From: Drechslerella dactyloides
Lineage: Eukaryota; Ascomycota; Orbiliomycetes; Orbiliales; Orbiliaceae
Length of the DNA: 64,000 bases
Assembly: GCA_020064725.1 (NCBI GenBank)
Contig: JAGTWJ010000010.1
Location: forward strand, 620,001-684,000
Direction: 5' to 3'
Position numbers and translations under genes: made by a program. Positions 12,028 through 23,183 of this stretch are shown here, in pieces. How positions within the stretch are numbered: the first letter of the stretch is position 1; each line of letters starts with the position of its first letter. The notes beneath the pieces are model-generated. The model made no database searches. It was not told the DNA's origin and saw nothing but the letters and a program-made list of their open reading frames with translations.

Positions 12028-13969
12028 GTTGAAGTTGCAGGATGGGAGCCTGGTCTCGTCCAAGCCAAAGTATGGATATATGGTTGAGGAGGATTGCTTT
12101 TTTTGAGCCTCTTCTTCTTTCTCTCCCTTCAGCCCTTAAGTTATATTGAACGCAGCAGTTGGTGTCTGCGAACGCCTGTAGATAATCGGTTGGTTACGAT
12201 GGTTGTAGAGATGAAGATGAAGATGATACTAATGTCGACGAGGGTTGCTCAAATAGTACGTATTTCAGTACCAGATGAGGAATCTATGGAGGGCGAAGCT
12301 AGATATGATGTTCCTTTGCCTTTCCCAGATATCGTTTCCACAGCACGAGCCTTGTTGGCAGGCTCGCAAAGTATTCAGTTCAACTTCACAGGTTTTGATA
12401 TTTCCCGGGATCAAAGGTTCGAGAGCACGGATTTGACAGTCCTGGAATCTTAAGAATACGCGTGTGTTCTTTGCTTAGAGCGATATCAATACGGGCCCCT
12501 CTGTGATGATTTGGTTGACCACGAGAAGATGTCTTGGTTATTAAGTATGTGCGTGTGTGTATGTATGCAGCAGGAGAAGATGAGAAGATATGTATGTGAT
12601 TCTCTCCTGTTCTCTTCTCTTCGACGTCTTGACTTCTTGATCACTCAGCCTTACAAGCGGGAGTGTGTCGATGGAGTCTCGTAGGATTACGAGGGATACG
12701 CAATACGTAAGCTTAACAGGCGGTCGGGGATGCCGTAAGTTTGAGAGTAGTCGCTCTCTCTCTTTAGCTTTTTCAGTGACTTCTTTTTGATTTTCTGTAG
12801 AATAGCAATGAGGCTTTTGCTCTTTAGCATTCAAATTTGGTTCTTCTTCTTCTGCTTGCGTTATTAGATTAACAACAGGAAACGAAAAACGCGGTCCCGA
12901 ATCGAAGTGCCAACCTCCTCGCTCTTCTGGAAGGAAATGCTTTTCTCCGTGTTGTCAGGGGATGAGGGAAGTGTGCTGGGCGTCTGGGATCGGGGCGGTC
13001 GTGAGAACCGTCGCCGGAGAACGATAGTGGAGCGGTGGATGAGAGTCGGGAGACGAGAGGAGGGCCGATGGAGTCGCCGGGCCGAGCGATACAAGCGTCG
13101 TGATGGTGGCGATGTGAAAAGGGTGAGGGAGAAGGAGAAGGGGGAGAAGAAAAGCGACGATGGGAGTAAGATTGCGAGGCGAAGGGGGAAAAGAGGGGGA
13201 GGCAATTTTTTGTACTCATTTTTCCGCACAGCCGCCGATTTGTGGGCGCCCGGCTGACTCAGCAACACATCCGCCTGAATCCTGACGCCACCTCTCGCAG
13301 AAAAGATGATATCACATTTCCAATCCACGTCGACACGCATGCACCTGCTCCTTGTGCCGGGGCTGCAGCCGGCGGTGTTCCTTTCGAGATGCGTCTGTGG
13401 GTGACTGAGGACGATGGTGATGACGCTGCTTGTCGCGGATGACCCCCGTCCGTCGCAGTCATGGCACACGACATGACATGCGGGCGGTCACCAGCATCCC
13501 GTGCCACGCCTGTTGGGTGGTGATATTAGGAATCCACGAACATCAGAATTTAACCCCAAGTGGTACAAGTTTGCTGCAGGGCTCTCGGCCAGACCTCGGC
13601 TTCCATTCCTGCGGTCTCGGGGAAGGCTCTCAACGGGTCGGCCGGCTGGCTGCCCCAACAGCTGGCTGCCGCCTTCCCTGTCCGTTTGCTCGCATCCCGA
13701 GCCGACGGGCCCGAGAAAAGCCCAGCCCAGCAAAAGTTTTGCAGTTCGCGCGAATAGTAGTAGTAGTAGTTCGAATGGAATCCAGGGCATAGGCACCGGC
13801 CCTGGCAGCATTGCGTCCTGCATTCCCAATCCATCGTGTTTTCCGCCCTTCAAAGGTTTTTTTTCCCGTTTTCTGCTGTGCACAAAACTCTCCCTTCCGT
13901 CCAACGTCCTCTCTCCATCATCACTCTCCATCCTGTCGTCACTTCTCTTCAGCACCACGGAAAATCATC
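12028..13969. other. Intergenic region between divergent nrd1 and citrate synthase
   Basis: This 1.9 kb holds the promoters and leaders of two divergently transcribed genes. The last 100 bases before the citrate synthase ATG are rich in C and T, as is common in fungal leaders. A short (AGT)5-like run lies at about 13750-13767. Open frames seen here on both strands have skewed Ser/Arg compositions and no domain, so none is called. Confidence 0.6.
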
Positions 13970-15915
13970 ATGGCGTCCTTGAGGATTGCATCGACCGCTC
14001 TGCGGGGAGTCGCCCGGCCCACCTTCTCATCTGCCCGTTCCCTTGGCTTCAATGCCATCAGATGCTACAGCAGCCCGGCCTCCGGCAAGGTACGTCATTC
14101 GCCGTTTTGCTGTTTGCTCTCCCAACAAACATCGGACGACCATCTGAGACAGCACGACTGCGAGCTTGCATGCACTGACACTCTGACTACGCGGTGACTA
14201 GACCCTCAAAGAGACCTTTGCCGATAAGCTCCCTGGCGAGATCGAGAAGATCAAGAAGCTCAAGAAGTATGCGCCAATTGCAATTGCCCTGCTGCAGCCT
14301 TAATTGATCGAAGCCGATATTGACATTCGCTCGCGTTGCACAGAGAGTATGGAAGCGAAGTCCTCGGACAGGTAACCCTCGAGCAGGTCTACGGTGGTGC
14401 CCGTGGCATCAAGAGCTTGGTCTGGGAAGTAAGTTGAAAATTTGGTGCAATGGTCATTGAGTTGGACTTTTATATATACTGATAAAACTAAACTATATAG
14501 GGTTCCGTTTTGGACGCTGAAGAGGGTATCAGGTTCAGAGGGAAGACCGTACGTCGACTGATTCTAGGCCGGAACCGCCTCTCGATTTCACACTGACACC
14601 TTCTTTAGATCCCAGAATGCCAGGAAATCCTGCCCAAGGCTGAGGGTGGAGAGGAGCCTCTGCCAGAAGGTCTCTTCTGGTTGCTCCTGACCGGAGAGGT
14701 CCCAACCACCGAGCAGGTCCGAGGTCTGTCCGCTGAATGGGCCGCTCGCGCCGAACTTCCCAAGTTCGTCGAGGAGTTGATTGACCGATGCCCTACCGAC
14801 CTGCACCCAATGGCACAGTTCTCCATCGCCGTCACCGCTCTGGAACACCAGTCTTCGTTCGCGAAGGCATACGCCAAGGGTGTGCACAAAAAGGACTACT
14901 GGAGCTACTACTTCGAAGACTCCATGGATCTCATCGCCAAGCTGCCCACCATCGCAGCTAGGATCTACCAGAACGTCTTCAGAGATGGAAAGGTGGCCGC
15001 GATCCAGAAGGACAAGGACTACGGCTTCAACTTGGCCAACATGCTGGGATACGGCGAGAACAAGGACTTTGTCGAGCTCATGAGACTGTACCTCACCATC
15101 CACTCGGATCACGTAAGTTGCTGCCAGGCCCGAATTCCATCCAACCTCTCTATCAGATTCTAACTTGCATGACAGGAAGGTGGAAACGTCTCTGCCCACA
15201 CAACCCATCTGGTCGGCAGCGCGTTGAGCTCACCAATGCTGTCCTTCTCTGCCGGTCTGAACGGTCTTGCCGGCCCTCTTCACGGCCTGTACGTGCAAAT
15301 CCTCCATCCTTCTATCCATACCTGTATTCTCAAGCTAATAAAACTCACTACAGCGCCAACCAGGAGGTCTTGAACTGGCTGTTCAAGATGAAGGAAAAGA
15401 TCGGAAACGACCTTAGCGACGAGGCCATCAAGAAGTACCTCTGGGACACCCTGAACGGCGGTCAGGTCGTCCCGGGCTACGGCCACGCAGTCCTCCGCAA
15501 GACGGATCCTCGATACGTCTCGCAGCGTGAATTCGCGCTCAAGAAGCTGCCGGAAGACCCCATGTTCAAGCTGGTCAGCCAAGTCTACAAGATTGCCCCC
15601 GGCGTCCTGACCGAGCACGGGAAGACCAAGAACCCCTACCCGAACGTTGACGCCCACTCCGGCGTGCTCCTGCAGTACTACGGCATGACGGAGTCCAGCT
15701 TCTACACGGTCCTGTTCGGCGTCTCCCGTGCCCTGGGCGTGATGCCGCAGCTGATCATCGACCGCGCCGTTGGCATGCCGATCGAAAGGTAAGTTCGAAT
15801 TGAAACCTGAAACATAAATCCGGGTCATTCCGAAGCTGACAGCCGGTGCCATCATTATAGACCAAAGTCCTTCAGCACGGAGATGTACGCCAAGCTTGTT
15901 GGCGCGAAACTGTAG
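13970..15915 (+). CDS. cit1: Citrate synthase, mitochondrial
   Basis: Condenses acetyl-CoA with oxaloacetate to citrate, the first step of the TCA cycle, in the mitochondrial matrix. Eight exons (13970-14089, 14202-14266, 14344-14428, 14501-14548, 14609-15112, 15176-15288, 15354-15788, 15861-15915) give 474 residues, the usual length. The N-terminus is rich in Arg, Ser and Ala without acids up to about residue 35 (MASLRIASTALRGVARPTF), a typical matrix presequence. The catalytic triad is visible: His in LAGPLHGLANQE, His in VPGYGHAVLR and Asp in YPNVDAHSG. The protein lacks a peroxisomal SKL-type end (it ends VGAKL), so this is the mitochondrial and not the peroxisomal or methylcitrate form, although methylcitrate synthase is closely related and also mitochondrial. 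Confidence 0.95.
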
Positions 15916-16645
15916 AACTCCCTCACTCGCTCGCATTATACCCAACCCATGCAACCGACCTAACCTTTTTGCATTTATCACTCTCCGCTATCCCACATGA
16001 TGAAACGCATGCAACCTATTGGCACACATGATTATTAGACGCTTGCCGGAGCACGGAAGACGAATAAAAGTTACTTTTATTTTCTCTCGATTTAAGCTTT
16101 TGTGCGTTCCTGCGTTTGTTGCATATGACTGTATGTAGTCGTTGTAATTACAGGCTTCTGGTTTCCTTTCTTGAGATCTATCCGTTGCAACAGCGTGAGA
16201 TTGGTTGGCCGATAGGTGCGCATGGCCGTCATTAGGTTGTGTGACTTTTGTGAAAGTAGGATTTTGCACAAAGGACTCGTCCCAGAGCGTATCCTACCAC
16301 ACGAGGCTGCTCTATCGTATACTATATAAGCCAATGGTGTAAATTCGGAGCTGTTCGAGCTGGCGGCCGAGTGTCGAACGTTAAATATCCATACGTAAAA
16401 ACACGACATGCCTGCCATTTACACAGTATATTAATTCATAGAGCGTGCAGCCAGACCTATGAAGCTACGTCTGAAAGAATGGGATCTGTTCATCCAAGTT
16501 CCAGCTGCAGTCCCGTCATCTACATCTAAAGATCGTGTCGTCAAAGCTTGAATTTACGGCAGTGGCAGCACCGCCACCCACAATGCTCCGTATAAATATA
16601 TAATCTACACAGCTATCTAAATATCCACGATCAAATGCATCATGT
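15916..16645. other. Convergent intergenic region, 3' UTRs
   Basis: The 3' ends of citrate synthase (+) and rpn8 (-) face each other across 730 bp. An AATAAAAG word at about 16063 could serve as a poly(A) signal for the plus-strand transcript. No gene is seen. Confidence 0.6.
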
Positions 16646-17841
16646 TCACTTCTTCGCGTCATCTTTCGAACTCGATCCCTTCTCGCCCGTCGCGTCCTTC
16701 TCCTTCTCCTTGCCGGTGCCCTCGCCGCCTTCCTTCTTCTTCTCCTTCCCAGCCTCCTCTTCACCTTCCTTCTTCCCTTCCTTCTCCTTCTCATTCTCCT
16801 CCGCCAGCTGCCGGTTCATAATCTTGTTATCGATGAGGTCGTGGAACGCGATGATCGCACGGATCAGACCGCTGAGATATATCGCCATGAGCTGGTCGTT
16901 CGTCTTGACGCTCATCGCACGCGCCAGCTCGTTGCTCTCCCCGTAGCTGCCCTCGCCTTCGACGTCGATGTCCGTCGGCGTCGACAGGTTGGGCAGTAGA
17001 TTGAATACGTCCTGCAGGTGGCCGAGGATGCTGTGGTTGGGCTGCAGCTCGCCGTCGAGCACCTTGTCTAGGTAGGCGGCGATGCCGCGCAGGCGGTGGT
17101 GCATGCCCTGTAGCGACTTGAGCTGTGCGACGATGCGGGCGGAGAGGGTGCCCTGTGCGACGTCGCGGATGTCGCGGAGGAGGTGCTCGACGCCGATTTC
17201 CTCTGCTTCCTCTGCTTCGATGATGGATGGGGTGTGGACGAACGTCTTGGTTGTTGTTGTGCCGTCCTGTAGATTTCGCCATATTGATATTAGATATACA
17301 TTCACTCTACGCGTTTACGCAGTGTATGATGGCGGTAATGCGGATATTGTAGACAGAGGGTGGGTGCACGTACGTCTTTGATCTCTTCAACGGCAAAGTA
17401 GGCGTCCGTGGGCACGCCGACGCCCTGCAGGTCCACGTCGACGATGACCAGCAGCGGATTCGGAGTATACCGCTTGAACAGCTCGTTGATCTGGAGATCC
17501 GACGCCCGCAGCTTGGGCCCGCTATGGTACCATCCGATCAGCTTCTCGCGGGCGTTGACCTTCTTGAACATGTCGTTCATGCTCTCGACATAGTCGTGGT
17601 CCAAGAACCAGACGGAGGGGTCCTTGTCGTCCTCCTCAAACGGCACGGCGAACGAGTTGGTCACGCGCACGAGCCGGCCGTCGCCGATGTTCTGGCCGAG
17701 GAGTACGCCTACGACGCGGTTCTTCGAGCCCTTGGCAATCCGGCCGTAGTGGTCGCATACCGAGAGAAGGACGAGCGGGGCGACCGAGACGGTCGACTGC
17801 GAGACTATCGAGATGGTCTCGGTGGTTGTTGTTGCCGGCAT
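16646..17841 (-). CDS. rpn8: 26S proteasome lid subunit Rpn8
   Basis: Non-catalytic MPN-domain subunit of the 19S regulatory particle lid, which pairs with the deubiquitinase Rpn11. Two exons (17841-17374 and 17266-16646) give 362 residues. The MPN domain occupies about residues 18-150 (PLVLLSVCDHYGRIAKG, VVGVLLGQ, VGVPTDAYFAVEEI). The metalloprotease JAMM His-x-His is absent: the equivalent position reads GWYHSGPKLRASDLQINELF, as expected for Rpn8 and unlike Rpn11. A helical C-terminal region follows (LLPNLSTPTDI near the middle). It ends in a tail of about 50 residues that is almost only Lys, Glu and Gly, encoded by a polypyrimidine-looking stretch of the plus strand near 16680-16800. The tail is longer than the KEKE-like end of yeast Rpn8. 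Confidence 0.95.
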
Positions 17842-18756
17842 CGTGGACGGCAGGTGTGGATGACGACGGGGGAGGTCGATGGGTGGGTAGGTGGGAGGCG
17901 TGTCTATATGCGTATTGCTCAGTGTATGACGACGAGTGGCGTTTGGAGCTGTGTTGCACCGGGATATGGGCGGATCCTGCTCGTATGGTACGTTCGAGAC
18001 GCGAAGCTTTTCTACTACGATGATGCAAGCTTGTATCGAGATGGTGGGATGGTGGTTGGTTTGGCGGTGGTGGTGTTGGATGGCGGGTGCAGGACGAGCT
18101 GGGTTGAGGTTGCGTGTAATCGCTCGCCAATAACCGCCTTATCCCACACAGCTCCAGCAGCAAATCCGAAGCAGCTATCCAGCTACCCCACAACCTTGGT
18201 TCGTTCGACTTTATGTTATAGCTTCGCGTTCGAGGCTGGCAAGGATTAGAGAAAGCCTTCTATTTGGGGAGACTCGTTTTCTACGAATCCCTTACGGGTT
18301 TACATCACGATTAATTAAGATCGAGAAGCTGCATTCATTCGCAACCAAGGAATATTTCCATTTCTTTTTATAAACGCTTTGTCTCCTAGAGAACGCCGAC
18401 CCTCGTTCACTGTTATAACGGTCAAAAACTAAGGAAAGAAACCCCAAAGTAATAGTGCACGCGTGCGAGTGACAGCAGTAGTAGGAGTGAAGCCAGCAAA
18501 CAAAAAGAAGAGAAAGAAAAACTAAAAAAGGGAACCTCCCGCGCCGAGAATACAGGAATAGGGCAGAACACAGGCTGTAATTATCGTATACACGGGGGTA
18601 AACACTGAAGAGGCACGAAGAAATAGAGATTCAACCAAAAACCCAAAAAGTATTCTCCTGCTATCCTGTGTTATGGACTCCGTCTCCCCCCCAAGGCGAC
18701 ATGCGATCGTTACGGTCATTTTTGTCTGCTTCGCAGGCCGGATGCCAGAGCGAAAC
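17842..18756. other. Intergenic region upstream of rpn8 and downstream of atg8
   Basis: This holds the rpn8 promoter/leader and the atg8 3' UTR. A purine-rich run of A/G lies at about 18497-18535. No gene is supported. Confidence 0.55.
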
Positions 18757-19288
18757 TTAGGCAAGGTATTCGTCACCGAAGGTGTTCTCGCCAGAGTACC
18801 TAGGAGAGGCAAGTCAGTACGTGCATCCTTGCAGGCGATAAGGATAAGCGAAGGCAGGGCGCGCGAGGTGGTTAACGTACGTGATATACAGGAAGCCGTC
18901 TTCGTCCTTGTGCTCTTCGTAGATGGAGCTCATGAGGGCAGCGGTGGGCGGCAGGACTTCATCGACGAAGATGAAGATGGCCTTTTCAGGCGAGAGCTTG
19001 ATCCGTTTCCGGATCACGTACACGAACTGGCCGACCGTGAGATCCGCTGGTACGAGGTACTTCTTCTTGTCGATGGTGGCGATATCGGACTTCTCCACCT
19101 TTTCGCAGATTACCTACAAGCAGAGTCATACAGTCAGGTCGAGCTTTATCGGAGGCGGCTTGCAAAAGAGCGACAGTTGTTGCGAGGGTACATACCGGGA
19201 TGCGGTCGGTGTACTTTTGCCGGATGCGTTCAGCTTCGGCCTTTCTCTTCTCGAAGGTATGTTCATCCTTGAACTTTGATCGTGCCAT
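18757..19288 (-). CDS. atg8: Autophagy ubiquitin-like protein Atg8
   Basis: Ubiquitin-like modifier that Atg4, Atg7 and Atg3 attach to phosphatidylethanolamine on the autophagosome membrane. Three exons (19288-19196, 19113-18881, 18799-18757) give 122 residues. Almost the whole protein is the Atg8 fold: two N-terminal helices ([20 protein letters not shown]), then [39 protein letters not shown] and [19 protein letters not shown]. The protein reaches the conserved Phe-Gly at 116-117. Atg4 is expected to cut after Gly117, removing the five-residue tail DEYLA. An extra Ala after the initiator Met explains why the glycine is at 117 rather than the usual 116. Intron positions conserve the reading frame across Tyr110. 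Confidence 0.97.
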
Positions 19289-20338
19289 GTTGTTTGGAGA
19301 GCTGGTGAGCGGACGGTACGGTTTCGGAGGTTTCTACGGTAGGTGGGTGGAGCTGAGGTGTTGTTGAGCGAGGTTGGACGTCAGCGGCTGGTGCGGGATG
19401 CAAGATATACAGACAGGCACACGGGAGGCTATTTGAGCTGTTTGCGTGGAAGCACGGGGCAGACAGGTGGTGATGCAGAAAAAGACAGAGAGTGATAGTA
19501 TGAGAGTGGAAGGGAGAGAAGGAGGAGCGAGAGGGAGGGAGAAGGAGAGGAAACGTATTTAGGCCCGCGGGTGACGAATGATGAAGGCAGCGGAATTAGT
19601 CATGGGCCAAGGCAAAAGGGCAGAAGGCGGCCAGCAGGTGGGGGACGTCCAGTCAAACAGCCGACGGCGCATCCCCGTGCGGCCTCTCCGCCGCGCGCCA
19701 GGGTTCGAGTCGAGTCACCGAAATACGTAGAGACACAGGCAGCAGATAGCAGACAGCAGATGAGCCAGGGCAGCGGGAGAACTTACCAGAAGCTGGTACG
19801 GACTCGGAGATGGGAGCTGGCGATGGGATGCTGGGGATGAGCGATGGAGACAGCAGCGATGGCTGAGGCAGTTCAACGGTCCGCCGACAGGAGGGAGGGG
19901 GAGGCAAACAGCACCCGCAAAAACGAGGCACCGCCCGCAATACGTAATCACGGGGTCCGCTCCCACTGCCGTCTCTATCCAGACACCGCCGATGTGATAC
20001 AATACATACTCTTAGAGTGACTCTACCTTTTCTGGCGATGCTACTTGCTAACCGCACGTATCGCACGAGATAGCGTGCCTAGCGGAGTAGCGCAGAGCAG
20101 CTACGCCCGCCTGGTGCTAGCAGCGCCCGCTAGACCAGCCAAGTGCGGCTTCGAGCGCGGTGAGGCAGCCAGCTAGCGGAGTTGCGAGATGCAACCGTCT
20201 ACAACGCATTTCGCACCCCTCGCCAAAACCACATCGCAACCGTTCCGTGGTGCTCGAGCGACTCGCGCACATCTACAAGCGTCTACATCACGAGTCATGT
20301 TCTCTATATTCGTCTATCTCAAGCTTTCCATTGCTTCT

Positions 20339-20714
20339 TAAACCGGGGCGAGATAACTTCGCTGCCTGCTAGCTAGCATTCAAACAACTCAACGTGAAGC
20401 TCCAACATAACATATCCGAGTCATGTTCGCGAACATGAACACCGAACTTCTCCGAGATCGATCCAGACGCCATATCTATGCAGATGCTGGGAAACCAAAA
20501 CGATATAAAAGTACATGATAATGCCATCTTCTGCCTCATATCAAATATCGTACAAGTATCCTTAGAGAGTGGGAAATCCGTTAATTCATCTTACCGCCTG
20601 ATCAAGTGTTCGCGGCCATGCCGCTGAGCGGCAGTGGCTTCGAGATATATTTACCTGTCGACCTGCCCTCTTTAAAATATTGTTGAAATGCCAGCGTAAA
20701 CCGGGGCGAGATAA
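20339..20714 (+). repeat. 18-bp exact direct repeat, copies 358 bp apart
   Basis: TAAACCGGGGCGAGATAA occurs exactly at 20339-20356 and again at 20697-20714. With a one-base gap the match extends into TTCGC on the right of both copies. The flanks differ. An 18-mer repeated by chance within 64 kb is unlikely (a few percent for random sequence), so the copies may share an origin, for example remnants of a repeat family or paired binding sites. Confidence 0.75.
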
Positions 20715-21422
20715 TTCGCCCTGAGCATCCTTTTCATCGCCGATACTGTTCTTCCGCACGACCGACCAACCAGAGGCTGTTGTGGACAGCACCACGGAAG
20801 CAGGGGACATCCTGCTTTCGCTGGTGCTCTTCCACCCCAGCGATTCCGCGGCCTCCGGGCTAACCTTCGTCCCGAGGACCTCACAACTTCCCGCCGGAGT
20901 CTCTTTCTCTCTCTCCCGGAAAAGCAGACCAAGATCGAACAGCGACCAGTATAAAAAAGCCGGTCCCGGATATCGCCTTCCATGCGAGAGACGTTCAAGG
21001 GATCCTTTAAAAATCGATGACCCCAGAAATTTAAGAGGTCGACAACCTGTGGGGAATACAAATTGTCGCAAGAAGAAACGTCGTAAGGGACGAGATCTCC
21101 GTTCGTGCTCAAGACATCGAAGTAGTCCGGTTAAAATATGGCTTCACAGGCAAACTTCAACTAGATTCTGGTGTTGATTTTCACGCGAGGCGGACTTCTG
21201 GTCTCTCAATCAAAGAACGCTCGACCCACGTATATTGGCCTGGTGTCGGTTGCGCAAGCCGACAGAACTCCTGGGTGGCGGTCGGAGTCGACATGCATCT
21301 GGCTCTGGATTTTAGGGGATTTCGCAGCCGATAGCATGTCCGAAAGCGCGACGAGGAGAGGTTGAGTTTTTTTCGACCCACACCGAGACCGTGCATGTCA
21401 CCGGTATGACATCTCGGCAGGA

Positions 21423-21608
21423 TCGAAAGGATGTAGTCTATTTGGCAAAACTACATCCGTCCGGGTCTTTTGGCACAAGGCCAATCCCGGAATTGTCTAA
21501 AGCTCTCTTCAGCGAGAGCTCCTTGAAGACCCATAGGGAATCTTCATCGAAAGAGGGTTTTAGCAACCTTTCAATACCGAAGGCTGCTTCGAAAGGATGC
21601 TGTCTATT
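21423..21608 (+). repeat. Short imperfect direct repeat with a hairpin
   Basis: A 20-base word beginning TCGAAAGGATG is present at 21423-21442 and at 21589-21608 with 18 of 20 bases equal. The first copy overlaps a perfect 9-bp inverted repeat, GGATGTAGT at 21429-21437 and ACTACATCC at 21450-21458, around a 12-base loop. These features lie in an unassigned open frame and may be remnants of a mobile element. Confidence 0.5.
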
Positions 21609-23183
21609 GAGCAGTGCGGGTACACTTCGAGATGACAGGGAGGACTTTAGCCGTCCTGGATGCGGGCGAGCCATAGTGAAAGAGATTGGAGGGTATAAGA
21701 TTCAAAATTTCAAAACTTCAATTGACAACGGGGGAATTACAAGAGAATTTGTGTATGTAAGAAGACAATTATAATGAAGTTTATTGAAAGTTGAGATGAA
21801 TATATCGGTGGGTGTAGAGGGTGATATGGCCTGAGTGAAGCCTCAATTCGATCGCAGCTAGCTCTGGAGAAGAAGTTGCAAATGAATGGAGAAGCAGGAA
21901 TGGGAAATTTCGAAAAGAAGGGGGCGAACTGGCGCCCTTATATCCCCAACTGCCACTGCAACCTGCTGTGACACCCTCCACAACTTCTCCTCACTCTCCT
22001 CCGCCTCCTGCTCTTCTCTGCATCCTGTTCATGCATGCCAGCGTCAGGTGCCGCCTTTTATTCTCAGCCGTCGTCTCGAGGGGAATCAAAACTCTCCATT
22101 CCATGCACAGCAAACTCCTGTGCGGGGTCGCCCTATCCGCCTGCTATCACAGTCAACTGACGCTTCCTGGTGCACGATCTTTGCGCCAGCTACCTGCTTA
22201 CAGCAAACAGACGATGCAAGACATGTCATTCTCATGTAGTTCACATTGGCTCTCTCGACGAGCTGAAGGACGGCCGGCCAATCAACCTGCAGCCGGTGGA
22301 CTTGGGCTTGCTTCTTCCACATTCCTGACGTATGAGCTGGGTGCACAGACGGACGGATCTCCCCTCGAATCTGCAGTCAAAGTTCTCGGACGGCACAAAT
22401 CTCTTACGGACCCCTCTCGGTCCTTCGAATCACGAAGGTGTGCAAAATGCAGGCTGTGAATATTCATGAAGGAGGGTAGCTTTAGCGTTAGGCAATATGC
22501 ATGCACGTTCCAGGTTTCCTTCGCTCGACTGAGGAATTTAACGGGCTCGTTCGGGGGACTAGCGGGACGAAGTGAACCAGAGGATCCAGGCTGCAGGAAT
22601 TTCTCGTCACGACGTTAGCTCAGGGCTGCCGAAAGTCACGATACCTTTCTGGATCCCTTAGTGCGAGGCTCGCCAGAGCTCGGACGTCGACAATGCACAG
22701 TTTGCGGCGTGGTCCGAGGGCCAAACCGGCCTGCCACGAAGAGCCAACCAGCGGCTAGCAGCCAGCCCCAGTGGCTCCACCGCGGCACGGGCCTGTCATC
22801 GATCTCTGGCGGCCCTCGAAGCGGAGTCCGAGCCTGGCCGAGACAGTTTCGTCCGAGAGTAAGCCGAGGTTGGACCCTGTGGCGTCGTGGCGCGTTGGCG
22901 GTGTTGCAACGTCGTCGCCGCCGCGTCGGCGCACTCTCACGCGATATCCACGACACCGCTTCGAGTTGAATATAAAACTCGCCGCATTCCGATCCACGTC
23001 CCTCCTGCAGGGTCCTCTCCCATCGAGCATACTCGCAGCCCGGCCACCGTCCTCCTCCTCGGAGATCCCAAACGTTCAGTCGAATATCTTCCGCGCGACC
23101 TCAATCTAATCCATTGCTGGTCTCGCGGGCCAGACACGCACGAAGTCCATTGCTACCTAAAGCCAGAGCTACGAGCCGCCGCA

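Larger units (their letters stand above)
19289..23183. other. 3.9-kb gap between atg8 and hem13
   Basis: No gene with a recognisable domain is found. The part next to 19288 is the atg8 leader and promoter and is purine-rich around 19500-19560. The middle contains an 18-bp direct repeat (listed separately), a 9-bp hairpin and a short internal duplication around 21.4-21.6 kb. A 127-codon plus-strand frame at 21391-21774 has no known relatives that I recognise. The last 600 bases should be the hem13 promoter. Confidence 0.55.

Noticed and set aside
12864..13469. 201-codon minus-strand frame
   Set aside because: Ser/Arg/Pro-biased translation of a C/T-rich promoter region, without domains or conserved splice structure.
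14588..15208. 206-codon minus-strand frame opposite citrate synthase
   Set aside because: It lies inside the conserved citrate synthase exon 5, and the product matches nothing recognised.
19700..19720. GGTTCGAGTC word resembling a tRNA T-loop
   Set aside because: No pairing T-stem, acceptor stem or A-box could be found around it.
20586..21112. Minus-strand frames of 146 and 161 codons considered as a retroelement fragment
   Set aside because: No reverse transcriptase, integrase or Gag motif, and no matching long terminal repeats apart from the 18-bp word reported.
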